A stretch of 64,000 nt of DNA from Pygmaiobacter massiliensis (lineage in GTDB: Bacteria; Bacillota; Clostridia; Oscillospirales; Ruminococcaceae), in assembly GCF_900199435.1 (NCBI RefSeq), contig NZ_OAML01000002.1, positions 496,001 to 560,000 on the forward strand, given 5' to 3'. Made by a program: the position numbers and the translations under genes. This document shows positions 29,958-39,869 of this stretch, piece by piece. The notes under the pieces were generated by a model that saw only the letters and a list, made by a program, of their open reading frames with translations, ran no database searches and was not told the origin of the DNA. Position 1 is the stretch's first letter, and each line of letters starts with the position of its first letter.

Positions 29958-32024
29958 TCAATGCAAATTGTGCAGCACCCCAAGCAGGTCAGGTACCTCC
30001 GGTGATACAGGCGGTGCAGTGACAGGCGGTGGTGTGATTATCGGTGAGGGCGTCGGTACCGGAGGCGCCGGTGTCGGGGTCGGCGCTGGCGTCGGTGTGG
30101 GTTTCGGTCCATTGACCTGGAAGTTATAATTACCCGGATTCTGGAAGTCTACGGTAGCTACAATCGGGGTCGAGCCGTTCGTGATAATCATTTCCTGTGC
30201 GTTAATGCCGGTCAGGGTAAAGCTCCATACACCGCCGGGCACAGCATCAAATGCGCTAACCTGGGTGCCGCCTACAGTAGCCGTCCAGTGAGAAGCCGTC
30301 GCGTTGGCATCAAAGGTAACTGTAACAGTGACGCTCTTTTCTTTGGGCGCAACAACACCGGTGCTGATGGTGACGGTAACTTTTGTACCAACGGCTACCT
30401 CAGTGCCCGCGGGCGGGTCTTGAGAAAGAATGGTGCCCTGCGGCAGCTCGCTTTCTACTTCAATCGGGGTGCCCAGAGAAAGTCTGCTGCTCTCCAGAAT
30501 TTTACGCGCTTCTGCGGTGGAGGCAACATTGATGAGTTGCGGCACAGCCACTTTATCTTCGCCTGCCGCTTTGCTGATGTAAACTGTGATTTCACTGCCG
30601 GTATCCAGCTTAGTGCCCGGCTCGGGGTTTGTGCGGATAACTTTGCCCGCTTCTACGCTTTCGCTTTTTTCGGGTACAACCAGCACCGAAAGCCCCAGCT
30701 TAGAGAGTGCTTTCTCTGCTTCGCCGCGGGTTTTACCGGCGGTATCCGGCACAGTGACAACCTCGGTGCCCATGCTGACCCAGATTTTCACCTTAGCGCC
30801 CTGCTTTACCTTTTTAGGCGGCTTGGGGCTTTGTTTGATAATCTGGCCTTCGGGATGGCTTGCGCTGTACACCTTTTCTACGTCCAGCTTAAAATTCTCG
30901 GTGTATTCGGTGTTGCTCTTCACATCGTTGTAATTGAGGTCAACAAAGTTTTGAAGATCCACGTCGGGTTTGCTGCTAAAAAAGCCGGACGTACTAAAGA
31001 TAAGGAAACAAAGAATTGCAGAGCCGACGGCAAACGCCAGCGCCATACCCGCCAAAATAGGCAGAGTGAGGTTGCGTTTTTTCTTTGGCTGTTTTTGAGC
31101 GCCCTGGGGCGGTGTTTTTTTTGCTTTGCTTATCACTTTATCTATATACCTCGTTGGTGAATTGTCATCCAGATAGTCGTATGCAAACTTAATACTGGGG
31201 TTCTTTTTAAATTCTTCAATTGCACCCAGCATCTCATCCGCAGATTGGTATCGCCGGCGTGCGTCCTTTGCCATTGCCTTCATGGTAATAGCTTCCAGCG
31301 GCTCCGGAATATCCGGGTTGATGCTGCGGGGCGGTGCGGCCGTATCAGAAATCTGTTTAATCGCCACCTGCACTGCACTTTCGCTGTCAAACGGCAGCTT
31401 GCCGGTCAGCATTTCGTACATCATAACACCGGTAGAATAGATATCTGCCTTTGCATCAATCACATCGCCCTTGGCCTGCTCGGGGCTGATATAATGCACC
31501 GAGCCAATGGCTTTGTCGGTAACGGTGTGCGATTCGCTGCGGGCAAAACGTGCAATGCCGAAATCCATCACCTTGATGTTGCCGTCTGCAAGCACCATAA
31601 TATTTTGCGGCTTAATATCGCGGTGGATAATGCCTTTTGCGTGCGCATGCTGCAATGCACCGAGCACCTGTTCAATAAAGAACAGCGTTTCTTTCCAGCT
31701 CAGCACACCGCGCTGCTCAATATATTCTTTGAGCGTCGCGCCGTCAAGGTATTCCATCGCAATGTACTGCACCTTGTCCGATACGCTTACATCGAATACC
31801 CGGACAATATGGGGGTGGTGGAGCAGAGCAATTGCTTTCGATTCATTTTTGAATCTTCTTACAAGATCCTCGTTCTCCAAAAACTCCTGGCGCAGGATCT
31901 TCACCGCTACGGGGCGGTGCTCAAGCAAATCAGTGGCTTTGTAGACATTTGCCATGCCGCCAACACCAATCAGCTTTTCGATCTCATAACGCCCGTCCAG
32001 GCGTTTGCCGATATACATATCCAT
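29958..32024 (-). CDS. prkC: PASTA-domain Ser/Thr protein kinase PrkC
   Basis: Membrane receptor kinase, 688 residues. The kinase domain (1-270) has the glycine loop IGVGGMANVYKA, Lys in VAVKIL, HRDIKPQN (134-141) and the DFG and APE-like regions. A lysine-rich linker leads to one membrane helix near 330-350, then three PASTA repeats (about 360-575; for example VTVPDTAGKTRGEAEKAL), which bind muropeptides. The last 110 residues add a beta-sandwich-like stretch and a Pro/Thr-rich tail (TPAPTPTPAP and similar) that could span the wall. It regulates growth and spore germination in relatives, and pairs with PrpC immediately upstream. The start is uncertain by two codons. Confidence 0.95.
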   Translation of the reverse strand: MDMYIGKRLDGRYEIEKLIGVGGMANVYKATDLLEHRPVAVKILRQEFLENEDLVRRFKNESKAIALLHHPHIVRVFDVSVSDKVQYIAMEYLDGATLKEYIEQRGVLSWKETLFFIEQVLGALQHAHAKGIIHRDIKPQNIMVLADGNIKVMDFGIARFARSESHTVTDKAIGSVHYISPEQAKGDVIDAKADIYSTGVMMYEMLTGKLPFDSESAVQVAIKQISDTAAPPRSINPDIPEPLEAITMKAMAKDARRRYQSADEMLGAIEEFKKNPSIKFAYDYLDDNSPTRYIDKVISKAKKTPPQGAQKQPKKKRNLTLPILAGMALAFAVGSAILCFLIFSTSGFFSSKPDVDLQNFVDLNYNDVKSNTEYTENFKLDVEKVYSASHPEGQIIKQSPKPPKKVKQGAKVKIWVSMGTEVVTVPDTAGKTRGEAEKALSKLGLSVLVVPEKSESVEAGKVIRTNPEPGTKLDTGSEITVYISKAAGEDKVAVPQLINVASTAEARKILESSRLSLGTPIEVESELPQGTILSQDPPAGTEVAVGTKVTVTISTGVVAPKEKSVTVTVTFDANATASHWTATVGGTQVSAFDAVPGGVWSFTLTGINAQEMIITNGSTPIVATVDFQNPGNYNFQVNGPKPTPTPAPTPTPAPPVPTPSPIITPPPVTAPPVSPEVPDLLGVLHNLH

Positions 32025-32108
32025 GTGTTATGACCATTCCTTTCCCGGAATTGTACAGAAAAAGCCACACAGTGCTTTCCCGGATAGAATCAAAAATATT
32101 TCACCCGG

Positions 32109-32849
32109 TCAGTGGGCATTTTCCACTTTCACCAGAACGGCAGTAATGTTATCCTGCCCCTCTGCATCAAGCGCAAGTGAAATCAGTTTATCCGCCGTTT
32201 CAAAAAAAGGCGTTTCGCTCAGCGCGGCTGCAATCGCCTGTTCTGGCGCTGCGTTGGTGAGCCCGTCGCTGCAAAGCAAAATAAGGTCGCCGCTGCGCAC
32301 CTGTCTCTCACCATAATCCAGCTGCAATGTATCATTGACACCCAGCGCGCGCGTAATCAAATTTTTTTGGGGGTGGGTAACCGCTTCTTCTTCCGTCAGC
32401 GTTCCGTTCTCTATCATTTCCTGCACAATAGAGTGGTCTTTGGTCAACCTGTCCAACACGCCGGCACGGTGCAGGTACGCGCGCGAGTCACCGGCATGCA
32501 CATAATATACAGTATTGTTCTTTAATATCACGGCAACCAGCGTTGTGCCCATGCCGCGTTTGGTCTCGTCGTGGCGGGCAAGGTCGTACACACGGGTGTT
32601 CGCCCGCTGTGCAGCATTGTCCAGCAGCTCGTGGATACCCGCCGCCGAGATAGGCTCTGCCAGCCCTCGCAGCAGCTCGTTTTCCATCGTTTCTACAGCC
32701 ACGCTACTGGCAATGGCGCCGCCGCGCGTGCCGCCCATGCCGTCGCAAACTACCGCCCAGACAGTGTCATCCTGCATTCTGCCTGCGCGGTAATTGTCTT
32801 GATTCTCTTTGCGGCCCATGCCGATATCGGTTTTGCCGACGATTCTCAC
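32109..32849 (-). CDS. prpC: PP2C-type protein phosphatase
   Basis: Metal-dependent Ser/Thr phosphatase that reverses PrkC phosphorylation, 246 residues from the GTG start. PP2C motifs: TDIGMGRKENQDNY (metal-binding), VCDGMGGTRGGAIAS, VHAGDSRAYLHR, LLCSDGLTN and EGQDNITAVLVK. I use GTG 32849 because it overlaps the rlmN stop by four bases (GTGA) and has GGGAGA upstream; a frame starting at 32891 would overlap rlmN by 46 bp. The 84-bp gap to prkC includes no visible terminator. Confidence 0.93.
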   Translation of the reverse strand: MRIVGKTDIGMGRKENQDNYRAGRMQDDTVWAVVCDGMGGTRGGAIASSVAVETMENELLRGLAEPISAAGIHELLDNAAQRANTRVYDLARHDETKRGMGTTLVAVILKNNTVYYVHAGDSRAYLHRAGVLDRLTKDHSIVQEMIENGTLTEEEAVTHPQKNLITRALGVNDTLQLDYGERQVRSGDLILLCSDGLTNAAPEQAIAAALSETPFFETADKLISLALDAEGQDNITAVLVKVENAH

Positions 32850-33886
32850 TGGTCGGATTCTCCCTTCGCTTCCTGCCGCAGCTGGCCGCACGCCGCGCTG
32901 ATGTCGGTACCAAGCCGGCGCCGTACTGTGGCATTCATGCCGAGCGCGATTAAGCGCTCTTTAAAGTCATTTACATTCTTCGCGTCGCTGGCAGAATATT
33001 GCGAGCCATCGACGGGATTAATCGGAATTAAATTGATATGTGCGCTCATGCCGCGCAAAAGGTGCGCCAACTCTTCCGCACAGGCGGGTGTGTCGTTGAC
33101 GCCTTTAACCATTGCATACTCAAAGCTGATGCGCCGGCCTGTTTTTTGCTGATAGGCACGGCAGGCTGCAATCAGCTCTTCCACCGGGTAAGCATCGTTG
33201 ACCGGCATCATCGAAGAGCGCAGCGTATTGTTGGGCGCGTGCAGCGATACCGAAAGTGTCAGGCCAAGGCCTTCCTGCGCCAGCTCGGCAATTTTGGGTA
33301 CCAGACCGCAGGTAGAAAGGCTGATGTTGCGCATACCGATGTTGATGCCGTGGTCGCTGGAGATAATGCGTAGAAAATCCAGCACGTTATTATAGTTATC
33401 AAGCGGTTCGCCAATGCCCATGAGCACGATGTTGGAAATGCGCTCCCCTACATCTTTCTGGGCAGCGTAAACCTCCGCGCAGATTTCACCGGCAGTAAGC
33501 CGGCGTACAAGCCCACCCTGGGTGGAGGCGCAAAAACGGCACCCCATTGCACAGCCTACTTCCGTAGAAACACAGATGGTGTTGCCATAGCTGTAACGCA
33601 TAACAACACTTTCGATGCAATTGCCGTCCGGCAAACGGAACAAATATTTCACGGTGCCGTCTTTAGACACCTGCTTGCGCGCAATCGTTAAGGTTTCGAT
33701 GACAGCAGCCTCGGAGAGCTTTTCCAGAAATGCTTTGGGCTGGTCGGTCATCTGTGAAAAATCAGTTACCTGTTTTTCATGCAGCCATTTATAGATTTGC
33801 CGACCTCGAAAGGCCGGTTGGCCGAGGCTCTGTATGTAAGCCACCAGTTGTGGCTCTGTCAGTGAGGTCAGTTGAACGTATTCCAT
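32846..33886 (-). CDS. rlmN: 23S rRNA/tRNA adenine C2-methyltransferase RlmN
   Basis: Radical-SAM enzyme that methylates A2503 of 23S rRNA and A37 of some tRNAs, 346 residues. The iron-sulfur cluster motif CAMGCRFCA (about residue 112) and GGLVRRLTAGEI are present. The N-terminal helical domain and the conserved catalytic cysteines, in the C-terminal GTDISAACGQL and the internal segments, complete the family. The stop overlaps prpC. It follows rsmB by 28 bp. Confidence 0.95.
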   Translation of the reverse strand: MEYVQLTSLTEPQLVAYIQSLGQPAFRGRQIYKWLHEKQVTDFSQMTDQPKAFLEKLSEAAVIETLTIARKQVSKDGTVKYLFRLPDGNCIESVVMRYSYGNTICVSTEVGCAMGCRFCASTQGGLVRRLTAGEICAEVYAAQKDVGERISNIVLMGIGEPLDNYNNVLDFLRIISSDHGINIGMRNISLSTCGLVPKIAELAQEGLGLTLSVSLHAPNNTLRSSMMPVNDAYPVEELIAACRAYQQKTGRRISFEYAMVKGVNDTPACAEELAHLLRGMSAHINLIPINPVDGSQYSASDAKNVNDFKERLIALGMNATVRRRLGTDISAACGQLRQEAKGESDQ

Positions 33887-33914
33887 TTTATCACAATCTT
33901 TCCAAACTTGCTAC

Positions 33915-35249
33915 CTATTTAAACGAGGCTGGAGCGCTCTTTTCTGCACGGGTAAGCCTCGCGATAAAAAATCCGTCCTGTCCCCCCTGGGGGAAGAAAA
34001 GGCAAAACGCACCAAGCTTTTGCTCTCCAAATCCGGCAATGCCGGTATCTATCGCGGTAAATTCCGGATGCGTGCGCAAGAATTCCTGCACAACCAGTTC
34101 ATTTTCCTTCGGGTTAATGGTGCAGGTAGAATAAACGAGGCTGCCACCCGGCACCAGGTACTGTGCCGCCGTGTCAAGGATTGCTCCCTGAATCTTTATC
34201 AGTTTTGGCAAATCCTGCAAGTCTTTATACCGAATATCAGGTTTTTTTGCAAGTGTTCCAAGCCCGGAGCACGGCACGTCGCAAAGAACCTTGTCCATTT
34301 CGCCGATAGCAGGATCAAAAACAGCAGCATCTTGTGCCCGGGCAGTCACATTTTGTGCTCCGATGCGCGCAATCAGCGTTTCAATCAACTTTACACGCGC
34401 CGGGTGCAGCTCGCAGGCGGTCAGGCTTCCCTGCCCACACAGTGTTTGAGCTATCGTCGCGGTTTTGCCGCCGGGTGCCGCGCAGGCATCCAATACCCGG
34501 TCGCCCAGTTTTACGCCGAGCGCTGCAACACAAAGCTGCGATGCAAGCCCCTGCACATGAAAAAGCCCTTGCGTAAACTGTGGCAGACGGGTTATATCCC
34601 CCGCATCTTCTAAAACAAGAGCATTGAGCAGACCAGTTTCACTCACTTTAACGCCGTCTGCGGAAAGCGACACCGCAAGTTCTTTTGCTGTCGTTTTCAG
34701 TGTATTGACGCGAATTGTCAGTTTAGGCTGGGTAAAGCTTTCTTGCAAAAGAGCTTCAATTTTATCCGGATAAGCCGCTTTCAGCAGTTTCACCACCGGC
34801 AAGCCGACCGAATAAAGCTGTGAAAGTCGCTCTTCCTCTGTTTTGGCTTCGGGCTGCCATTGTGCTTGGCTCGCCTTGCGCAAAACCGCGTTGACAAAAC
34901 CGGACGCAGACCCTTTGCTGAGTGCACGGGTCAGCTGAACCGCTTCGTTCACCGCTGCAGAGGTGGGGACGGAATCCATATATAAAATCTGGTATAAACC
35001 ACTGCGCAGCACAGCGCGCAGCTCGGGCATCATGGTGTTCAGTGGCTGTTTTAAAAAGGGGGCCAACTGGGCGTCCAGCGTCAGCTGGCGCTCTACCGTA
35101 CCGTAAACAATACGGGAGGCAAAAGCCCTATCCCGCGCCGAAAGGCCACTTTTTTGCAGCATCGAAGCAAGCACCAGGTTAGAATAGCCGCTTTTTTCGC
35201 AGCGCATCAGCGCTTTTGCGGCCAGCAAACGTGCGGAGTCCTGCTTCAT
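33915..35249 (-). CDS. rsmB: 16S rRNA cytosine-967 C5-methyltransferase RsmB
   Basis: Two-domain enzyme, 444 residues. The N-terminal NusB-like RNA-binding domain (about 1-150) begins with the family's ARLLAAKALMRCEKSGYSN. The C-terminal SAM-dependent domain has VLDACAAPGGKTATIAQ, the catalytic CDVPCSGLGTLAKKPDIR, and VYSTCTINPKENE with the second catalytic cysteine. Its start overlaps the metallopeptidase stop by four bases, indicating coupled translation. It methylates C967 of 16S rRNA. Confidence 0.95.
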   Translation of the reverse strand: MKQDSARLLAAKALMRCEKSGYSNLVLASMLQKSGLSARDRAFASRIVYGTVERQLTLDAQLAPFLKQPLNTMMPELRAVLRSGLYQILYMDSVPTSAAVNEAVQLTRALSKGSASGFVNAVLRKASQAQWQPEAKTEEERLSQLYSVGLPVVKLLKAAYPDKIEALLQESFTQPKLTIRVNTLKTTAKELAVSLSADGVKVSETGLLNALVLEDAGDITRLPQFTQGLFHVQGLASQLCVAALGVKLGDRVLDACAAPGGKTATIAQTLCGQGSLTACELHPARVKLIETLIARIGAQNVTARAQDAAVFDPAIGEMDKVLCDVPCSGLGTLAKKPDIRYKDLQDLPKLIKIQGAILDTAAQYLVPGGSLVYSTCTINPKENELVVQEFLRTHPEFTAIDTGIAGFGEQKLGAFCLFFPQGGQDGFFIARLTRAEKSAPASFK

Positions 35250-35938
35250 CGATCGTTCCTTCTGCCTGCAATCAGCACAAGGCGCAGCAGCTGCATTGCC
35301 GAAACAAGCAGAGCTGCCACATAGGTCAGCGCCGCTGCGGAGAGTACCTTTTTCACGCCGCGCTCTTCTTCTGCATTTACCATGCCGTGGCCGGAAAGCG
35401 TTGCAACTGCGCGCGCACTTGCGTTAAACTCAACCGGCAGTGTAACCAGCTGAAACACCGTCATCAGGCTAAACAGCAAAATGCCGATGTTCACCAGCGG
35501 GTCGCTGGACATCAGAATGCCAAGAAAAATCATCGGCACAGCCAGGGTGGAACCAATTTGGGTGGCGGGAATAATGGCGGTGCGCAGCTTAAGCGGCGCG
35601 TACCCGGTTGCGTGCTGCACGGCGTGGCCACATTCGTGCGCAGCAACGCCAACAGCGGCAATCGTCGCGCTGCCATAAACAGAATCCGAAAGCCGCACAA
35701 CACGGTCGGTCGGATTGTAGTTATCCGTCAGTTTACCGGCAATGCGCTCTACACGCACATTCGTCAGTCCGTTCATATCAAGAATAAAACGCGCTGCGTC
35801 TGCACCGGTCATGCGGTTGCCTACCGGCATGCGGGAGTACGTGCTGAAGGTGGTGGAAACTTTCATCTGTGCCCAGCCTGCGATAATCAGTGCGGGCACG
35901 ACCAATATAAAATAGTAACGATCAAAACCGTAGAACAT
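35246..35938 (-). CDS. YugP-type membrane zinc metallopeptidase
   Basis: 230 residues, with about four membrane helices (N-terminal YYFILVVPALIIAGW; three more after residue 150). The zinc-binding motif HECGHAVQH (about residues 117-125) is intact, together with the preceding IAAVGVAAH region. Family members are membrane-embedded peptidases of unknown substrate, often near rsmB in Clostridia. In B. subtilis the relative, YugP, is elsewhere. It sits inside the fmt-rsmB interval and overlaps the rsmB start. Confidence 0.85.
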   Translation of the reverse strand: MFYGFDRYYFILVVPALIIAGWAQMKVSTTFSTYSRMPVGNRMTGADAARFILDMNGLTNVRVERIAGKLTDNYNPTDRVVRLSDSVYGSATIAAVGVAAHECGHAVQHATGYAPLKLRTAIIPATQIGSTLAVPMIFLGILMSSDPLVNIGILLFSLMTVFQLVTLPVEFNASARAVATLSGHGMVNAEEERGVKKVLSAAALTYVAALLVSAMQLLRLVLIAGRRNDR

Positions 35939-36035
35939 AACATTCTCCTTTACTGGGGACGCTGCCCCGCAGATGCCGATTGCCGCCCGGCATCTTTCTG
36001 CAACTTGGCTGGGAAACTCCTCTTCTCACACGCAG

Positions 36036-36950
36036 TTACAGCAGGTCGCCTTTTTTCAGGCGGCGACCTGCTGCCCATTCAAAGCCCTGCATGGGGCGTT
36101 TGCCCTCTGGCACAACCTCCAGCAGCTCCAGCGCACCTTCGCCGCAAGCAACGGTGAGCGGCTTTGTTGCGAGCACTTCTCCCGGCTTACCGGTAAGCTC
36201 GCTTTTATGCGAGCGCGTTACCTTTACCTTTTTGCCATCCTGCATAAAATAAGCAATCGGCCACGGTGAAAGGCCGCGGATTAGATTGTGCAGCGCGGGG
36301 GCTTTGCCGGTAAATTCAAATAGGCCCATGGCTTTATCCAGCGGCGGTGCAAAGGTTGCTTTCTCGTGGCATTGCGAGGTACGGCTTGCTTTGCCTTCGC
36401 CGATGAGTACAATCGTGTCAACAAGCGTTTTTGCGCCCAGCGCCGAAACTTTGTCAAACACTTCGCCCGCTGTTTCGTCTTCCCCAATAGCGACCGGAGC
36501 CACCGTAATGATGTCACCGGTGTCCAGCCCCTCGTCCATGTACATAATGGTTACACCGGTTTCGGGGTCTCCATTAAGGACAGCGTGCTGGATGGGTGCA
36601 GCGCCGCGGTATTGCGGCAGCAGCGAAACGTGCAGGTTAATGCAGCCAAACTTGGGCAGCGCAAGCACCTCTGCGGGCAAAATGCGCCCGTACGCCACAA
36701 CGACGATGAGATCCGGCGCAAGAGTGCGAATTGTTTCTTCGGCTTTGCCGTCGCGCAGTGTTTTAGGCTGATAAACTTCGAGCCCATGCTCCAGCGCAAG
36801 CTGTTTTACCGGCGGCGGGGTAAGCACCTGTTTTCTGCCGACCGGTTTATCTTCACGGGTGAACACCCCGCAGACGGTATGCCCTGCTGCCAGAATAGCC
36901 GCAAGGGATTCCGCTGCAATGTCCGGGGTACCCATAAAAAGAATTCTCAT
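36036..36950 (-). CDS. fmt: Methionyl-tRNA formyltransferase
   Basis: Adds formyl from 10-formyl-tetrahydrofolate to initiator Met-tRNA, 304 residues. The formyltransferase fold (1-205) starts ILFMGTPDIAAESL and carries the catalytic Asn-His-Asp set in INLHVSLLPQYRGAAPIQ and MDEGLDTGDII. The C-terminal OB-like domain (about 208-304) includes GLSPWPIAYF. It starts 32 bp after def ends; this def-fmt pairing (deformylation and formylation) is widespread. Confidence 0.95.
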   Translation of the reverse strand: MRILFMGTPDIAAESLAAILAAGHTVCGVFTREDKPVGRKQVLTPPPVKQLALEHGLEVYQPKTLRDGKAEETIRTLAPDLIVVVAYGRILPAEVLALPKFGCINLHVSLLPQYRGAAPIQHAVLNGDPETGVTIMYMDEGLDTGDIITVAPVAIGEDETAGEVFDKVSALGAKTLVDTIVLIGEGKASRTSQCHEKATFAPPLDKAMGLFEFTGKAPALHNLIRGLSPWPIAYFMQDGKKVKVTRSHKSELTGKPGEVLATKPLTVACGEGALELLEVVPEGKRPMQGFEWAAGRRLKKGDLL

Positions 36951-36982
36951 ATAAGCGTGGTTCCTTTCGGTAAAACGGAGAT

Positions 36983-37510
36983 TTATTCTTCCTCCATGCC
37001 CTCTTCGGTATCTTCATAGAAATGGTCCGCAAGGTCAAGGATAGTGATGCCGTCGAGGTGGTTGCACTCGTGGCAGATAGCACGTGCTACAATGCCGCGG
37101 CGGGTAGCGGTAAACTCTTTGCCGTTGCGGTCCAGTGCTTTTACCGTCACCTGCTCGGGGCGCTCAATGGCACCATTGCGGCCGGGGAAGGAAAGGCAGC
37201 CTTCATAGATGGTAACTGCGCCCTGGCGGTCGATAATCTCCGGGTTAATCAGCTCGATGAACGGATACTCCGGCACTTCTTCGCCCTCTTCGGGAGCGCA
37301 GCCATCATGCTCTTCACCAACGTCCAGCACAATGCAGATGCGGCGCATTACGCCAACCTGCGGGCCTGCAAGGCCAAGGCCGTTTGCATCGAGAAGGGTT
37401 TCTTCCATATCCTCGAGCAGCTGTGCGGTTTTCTCGCTGAAATCCGTAACAGGGCGGCAGACTTTTTTCAAGATCGGGTCGCCATCTAAAACAATTTTTC
37501 TAAGTGCCAT
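36983..37510 (-). CDS. def: Peptide deformylase
   Basis: Removes the formyl group from nascent proteins, 175 residues. The three deformylase motifs are present: motif 1 GLAGPQVG (about 46), motif 2 EGCLSFPG (about 102) and motif 3 HECNHLDGI (about 146), which together hold the metal. It lacks the extra C-terminal segments of type 1A forms. Upstream is priA (82 bp gap); fmt follows. Confidence 0.95.
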   Translation of the reverse strand: MALRKIVLDGDPILKKVCRPVTDFSEKTAQLLEDMEETLLDANGLGLAGPQVGVMRRICIVLDVGEEHDGCAPEEGEEVPEYPFIELINPEIIDRQGAVTIYEGCLSFPGRNGAIERPEQVTVKALDRNGKEFTATRRGIVARAICHECNHLDGITILDLADHFYEDTEEGMEEE

Positions 37511-37591
37511 AGGTAAGAATCTCCTTTGTAATAAGGTTGAGCTCTCTGCGTAGCGCAGAGTTCGTGTATAAAATAATGCAACAAGCGCAGC

Positions 37592-39850
37592 TTAAGCTTC
37601 GTTGTCGTTGTTGAAATCCACCGCAAGGCTGACCTTGCCACCAAACGGGCCTTTATGATACTCTGCCAGCACCTCGGACAAAAGCCGCCGAAAGCTGACA
37701 TCGTTGCGGCATTTGACGGTAAGCTTATACCGGTACCGCCCGCCCAGCATGGCAAGTGCCGCCGGCGCGGGGCCAAGCACCCGCAAGGGGATGGTTTTAT
37801 GCGCTGCCGCGCAGCTGCGCAGGCTGTTTGCAAATGCCTGGGCTGCCTGGGCGGTTTCTTTTTCGCTTTCCGCTGAAAAAGTTGCCACACAGATGGCGCA
37901 AAACGGCGGGTAAAGATGCAGTTTGCGGGCCGCAATTTCTTCAATATAAAACTCTGTATAATTCTGCCCCGCTGCAAGCTGTAAAATGCGGTTTTGCGGG
38001 TCCACCGTTTGAATCAGTGCGCGGCCTTCGGCATCGGCTCTGCCGCTGCGCCCCACCACCTGTGTCACCAGTGAAAATACCCGCTCAAACGCTCGGTAGC
38101 TTTGCGCAAACAGCATCTGGTCGATGCCCAGCACCCCTACCAGTGAAACGTTCGGAAAATCGAGCCCTTTCGCTACCATCTGAGTGCCTATCATAATATC
38201 ATACCGCCCTGCCGCAAAATCTGCAAGCATGCGCTCGTGGCTGTTTTTGGTCTGGGTCGTGTCGGTATCCAGTCGCAGCACCCGCGCTGTGGGGAAGATA
38301 TTCGCCAGCTCTTCTTCTACCCGCTGCGTACCAAACCCGGTATAGCGCAGTTTCCCACTGCAATCGGGGCATTGCTCCGGCTTTGGGGCAATGGTACTGC
38401 CGCAATAGTGACAGAGCAGTTTGTTTTCTTTTTTGTGGTAAACCAACGGCACGCTGCACAGCTTGCATTTTACCACTTCGCCACAGCTTTCGCACATGGC
38501 TACCGTCTGGTAACCGCGGCGGTTCAGCAACAGAATCGTCTGTTTATCTTCGCGCAGGTTGCGTGCAATCTCCTGTGCCAGTCTTCCGCTGATGCTACCG
38601 GTATTGCCGTGCGCGAGCTCTTGCCGCAAATCAACCAACTCCACTGAGGGCAGTGGTTGCTGATTATAACGTGCAGAAAGCGTAGAAAGCGTATAACGCC
38701 CCTGCTCGGCGGCGTAGTAGTCGTCACAAAGCGGGGTGGCAGATGCAAGCAAAAGCAAGCCTTTATGGTAGGCTGCGCGGTATTTTGCAACCTCGATAGC
38801 AGAATATCGCGGGCTTGTTTCGGACGCGTAGGTATGCTCCTGCTCTTCGTCGATGATGATAAGCCCCAGCCGCTCGAGGGGGGCAAACACGGCACTTCGG
38901 GTACCAACCACAATGTCGGCTTTCTCCTGCTGAATCTGCTGCCACTGGTCGAGCCGCTCGCTGTTGGAAAGTGCCGAATGCTGCACCGCTACCCGCTCGC
39001 CAAAAGCAGATTTAAGCCTGTACACCATCTGTGGCGTCAGTCCAATTTCCGGCACCAGCACAAGGCATTGTTTGCCATCCTCTACCGCTTTGCGAATCAG
39101 CTCTACAAAAATCAGCGTTTTGCCGCTGCCGGTAACGCCGTGCAGCAGTGCCGTTTGGGCCTGCGGGGCATCCAACTTTTCTGCAAGCTGGGTGTAGCTG
39201 CGCCACTGGTCGGCAGAAAGCTGCACTTTTTCGGCTATGGGGCGATAATTCTCATATACGGGTACGTCGCGCTCCCGCACTTCCGCCTCCAGCACGCCAT
39301 TGCGCACCATCGTTTCCACCACGCCGCGGGTCACCCCCGCAAGCTCGCAAAGCTCGGCTGCGGTGCGCATTTCTCCGCTTTGCAGCAGGTCAGCCACCTT
39401 TTGCTGCTTTGCCGTCAGTTTTGCAGCACTGCAGATCAGCCGATACCAGCTTACCGTTTGGCGGTTCAGTCGCTTCGATAAAATCGGCCCTGCCGGGCTC
39501 ATTTCGGCGCGGTACTGTGCGCCATAAGGAATAATGGCGCGCACTGCCTCGTAATAGGTGCAAAACGTGTGCTCTTTCAGCCAGCCCACAAGCCCCAGCA
39601 GTTCCGGCGTCAGGGTCGCTTCTTCCGGCACTGCATCGTAAAGGTTTTTCAGGCCCTTGCTCAGGTATTCCGGCTCGCCTACATCGAGCACAACGCCCAT
39701 GCGAGGTTTCGCCTTGCCCATGCCAAACGGCACTAGTACCATGCTTCCGGGTTTTACCCGTTCAGCAAGATGCGGCGGAATCCCATAGTCGTAGCATCTA
39801 TCGAAAGAATAGGCAGCAGCTTCGACCGCCACTTTTGCTGTCACAGCCAT
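37592..39850 (-). CDS. priA: Primosomal helicase PriA
   Basis: Restarts stalled replication forks by loading DnaB, 752 residues. The 3'-DNA binding domain (1-100), a winged helix, and helicase motifs follow in order: GVTGSGKTLIF (Walker A), DEEQEHTY (DEEH-type Walker B) and SATPL. Next comes the zinc-binding block with CESCGEVVKCKLCSVPL and CHYCGSTIAPKPEQCPDC, then GTQMVAKGLDFPNV and QVVGRSGRAD. The ATG at 39850 with AGAGGAGG upstream is used rather than a longer frame. It follows gmk by 19 bp. Confidence 0.95.
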   Translation of the reverse strand: MAVTAKVAVEAAAYSFDRCYDYGIPPHLAERVKPGSMVLVPFGMGKAKPRMGVVLDVGEPEYLSKGLKNLYDAVPEEATLTPELLGLVGWLKEHTFCTYYEAVRAIIPYGAQYRAEMSPAGPILSKRLNRQTVSWYRLICSAAKLTAKQQKVADLLQSGEMRTAAELCELAGVTRGVVETMVRNGVLEAEVRERDVPVYENYRPIAEKVQLSADQWRSYTQLAEKLDAPQAQTALLHGVTGSGKTLIFVELIRKAVEDGKQCLVLVPEIGLTPQMVYRLKSAFGERVAVQHSALSNSERLDQWQQIQQEKADIVVGTRSAVFAPLERLGLIIIDEEQEHTYASETSPRYSAIEVAKYRAAYHKGLLLLASATPLCDDYYAAEQGRYTLSTLSARYNQQPLPSVELVDLRQELAHGNTGSISGRLAQEIARNLREDKQTILLLNRRGYQTVAMCESCGEVVKCKLCSVPLVYHKKENKLLCHYCGSTIAPKPEQCPDCSGKLRYTGFGTQRVEEELANIFPTARVLRLDTDTTQTKNSHERMLADFAAGRYDIMIGTQMVAKGLDFPNVSLVGVLGIDQMLFAQSYRAFERVFSLVTQVVGRSGRADAEGRALIQTVDPQNRILQLAAGQNYTEFYIEEIAARKLHLYPPFCAICVATFSAESEKETAQAAQAFANSLRSCAAAHKTIPLRVLGPAPAALAMLGGRYRYKLTVKCRNDVSFRRLLSEVLAEYHKGPFGGKVSLAVDFNNDNEA

Positions 39851-39869
39851 GGTGCTGCCTCCTCTTATC

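Noticed and set aside
30288-31160. A 290-codon plus-strand open frame
   Set aside because: Antisense to the PASTA region of prkC, with no domain or start signal.
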